From: CAYMLQ01 sp964390795 | GTDB lineage: Bacteria; Verrucomicrobiota; Kiritimatiellia; RFP12; UBA1067 | Reading direction: 5' to 3' | Assembly: GCA_964390795.1 (NCBI GenBank) | Contig: CAYMLQ010000354.1 | Coordinates: 1-6,107 of the forward strand | DNA length: 6,107 bases | Shown: positions 5,233-6,107 of the stretch, in pieces | Numbering within the stretch: the first letter of the stretch is position 1 | How the letters are laid out: every line of letters starts with the position of its first letter | Made by a program: the position numbers and the translations under genes | Notes under the pieces: model-generated | Seen by the model: only the letters and a program-made list of their open reading frames with translations | What the model was told of the DNA's origin: nothing | The model's database searches: none

Positions 5233-6107
5233 TCACCCCATTTTCCATGGCGGGCGCATGGGCGGGCGCTTCAGCAGCGCGTTGGCCTCCGCGTCGTCGG
5301 AGAACACCTCCTTCACCGGGTCCCAGCGCAGCTTCACGCCGCCGCGCTTGATGCAGGCGTGGGCGATGTGGCAGAGCGAGGTGGTGCGCTGGCCGACCTC
5401 GGCGTCCTCCAGCGTCTGCGTGCGCGCCTTGACGGCGTCGAGAAAGTCGCGCTTCTCGCTCTTGAAGGGGAAGCGGAGCGCGTTGGAACCCAGATCAGCC
5501 AGGAGGGCCGGATCGCTGGCGTTGAGCTGCTGGTTGCCGCCGAACTCCCGGCCGCTGTAGTTGACTTGAATCCAACCCTTGTCGCCCTCGAAACGCACGT
5601 GCGGCTCGCCCATCTGGTAGAACAGCTCGCAGCCGTTCTCAAACCGGTACCAGGCGTCAAACTTCTCCAGAACATTCCAGACCTTGCCCGCATGGAAGAC
5701 GCCGGTGGCCTTCACCTCGACCGGCCCGGTGCGTTCGGTGCCGTTGCCCCACTGGGCGATGTCGTTCAGGTGCGTGCCCCAGTTGGTGATCATGCCGTCG
5801 CAGTAGTCGAGGTTGCGCATCCAGCCGGGCCTTGCCTTGAGATTGCGGGGCGTGTGCACGCGCTTCTGGATGTAGGGGACCTCCGGCGCCGGCCCCAGCC
5901 ACAGGTCATAGTCGAGGTCGGCAGGCGGCGGCGTCACGTCCTCGGGTTCGTTGGGGAAGACCTCCGTCGGCGAGCCGGTGCGCATGACGCGCACGGTGCC
6001 GACGCGGCCGTTGCGCACCAGCTCGGCCGCCTTGTGCATCGCCTCCCGGGAACGGAACTCGCTGTCCACGCGGAAAACGCGCTTGTGCTTTTCGCAGAGG
6101 TTCGCCA
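5233..6107 (-). CDS. Gfo/Idh/MocA family oxidoreductase, N-terminus beyond window
   Basis: The minus-strand frame is open to the window edge; visible residues begin ANLCEKHKRVFRVDSEFRS. A GTG at 6069 is internal, not a start. About 290 residues are present to TGA 5235-5233. The NAD(P)-binding Rossmann half (GxGxxG and the usual EKP) lies mostly outside. The visible part is the alpha/beta C-terminal domain. Numbered from 6069, it shows GRVGTVRVMRTGSP (21-34), LDYDLWLGPAP (52-62), CDGMITNWGTHLNDIAQWG (90-108) with a family-typical conserved His100, and a tail ending RPPMRPPWKMG. The DYDLWLGPAP and NWGTH..DIAQW signatures are those of the large secreted or Tat-exported subgroup common in Planctomycetota and Verrucomicrobiota. 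Members oxidise or reduce sugar or cyclitol hydroxyls with a nicotinamide cofactor; the substrate is unknown. It points the same way as the decayed genes, but the repeat region separates it from them. Confidence 0.9.
   Translation of the reverse strand, partial: ANLCEKHKRVFRVDSEFRSREAMHKAAELVRNGRVGTVRVMRTGSPTEVFPNEPEDVTPPPADLDYDLWLGPAPEVPYIQKRVHTPRNLKARPGWMRNLDYCDGMITNWGTHLNDIAQWGNGTERTGPVEVKATGVFHAGKVWNVLEKFDAWYRFENGCELFYQMGEPHVRFEGDKGWIQVNYSGREFGGNQQLNASDPALLADLGSNALRFPFKSEKRDFLDAVKARTQTLEDAEVGQRTTSLCHIAHACIKRGGVKLRWDPVKEVFSDDAEANALLKRPPMRPPWKMG

Overview
The window (about 60% G+C by eye) looks like chromosomal DNA from a polysaccharide-degrading member of the Planctomycetota-Verrucomicrobiota-Lentisphaerota group. 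This rests on the combination of a TIM-barrel sugar isomerase/epimerase, a very divergent secreted six-hairpin glycosidase, a Gfo/Idh/MocA oxidoreductase and arabinose-type glycosidases. A palindromic repeat family built on GGGGACA...TGTCCCC points the same way; I recall it from Verrucomicrobiota genomes but could not search for it. The phylum assignment is inference.

Layout. (1) Positions 2-757, plus strand: a 5'-truncated xylose-isomerase-like TIM-barrel protein. Its TAA overlaps the next ATG by one base (TAATG). (2) Positions 757-3318, plus strand: an 853-residue exported protein with the architecture of clan GH-L enzymes, nearest to GH95/DUF5703-like proteins. (3) Positions 3319-4758, minus strand: no intact gene, but recognisable pieces of four genes still in operon order. 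In transcription direction they are a C-terminal piece resembling GH127/DUF1680 proteins, a signal-peptide piece, a GH51 alpha-L-arabinofuranosidase lacking its catalytic centre, and the first ~56 residues of a GH43 enzyme. (4) Positions 4759-4996: a MITE/REP-like inverted-repeat element sitting exactly where the first of these pieces is cut off. Further short repeats follow to about 5100. (5) Positions 5233-6107, minus strand: the C-terminal ~290 residues of a Gfo/Idh/MocA oxidoreductase, running off the window edge.

Reading. The intact genes suggest oligosaccharide release outside the cytoplasm followed by oxidation and isomerisation of sugars. The minus-strand pieces read as the fossil of an arabinan or arabinoside utilisation operon that lost the middle of its genes but kept the gene borders. 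An assembly artefact is the main alternative for that region. I found no tRNA, rRNA, CRISPR array, convincing promoter or intrinsic terminator.
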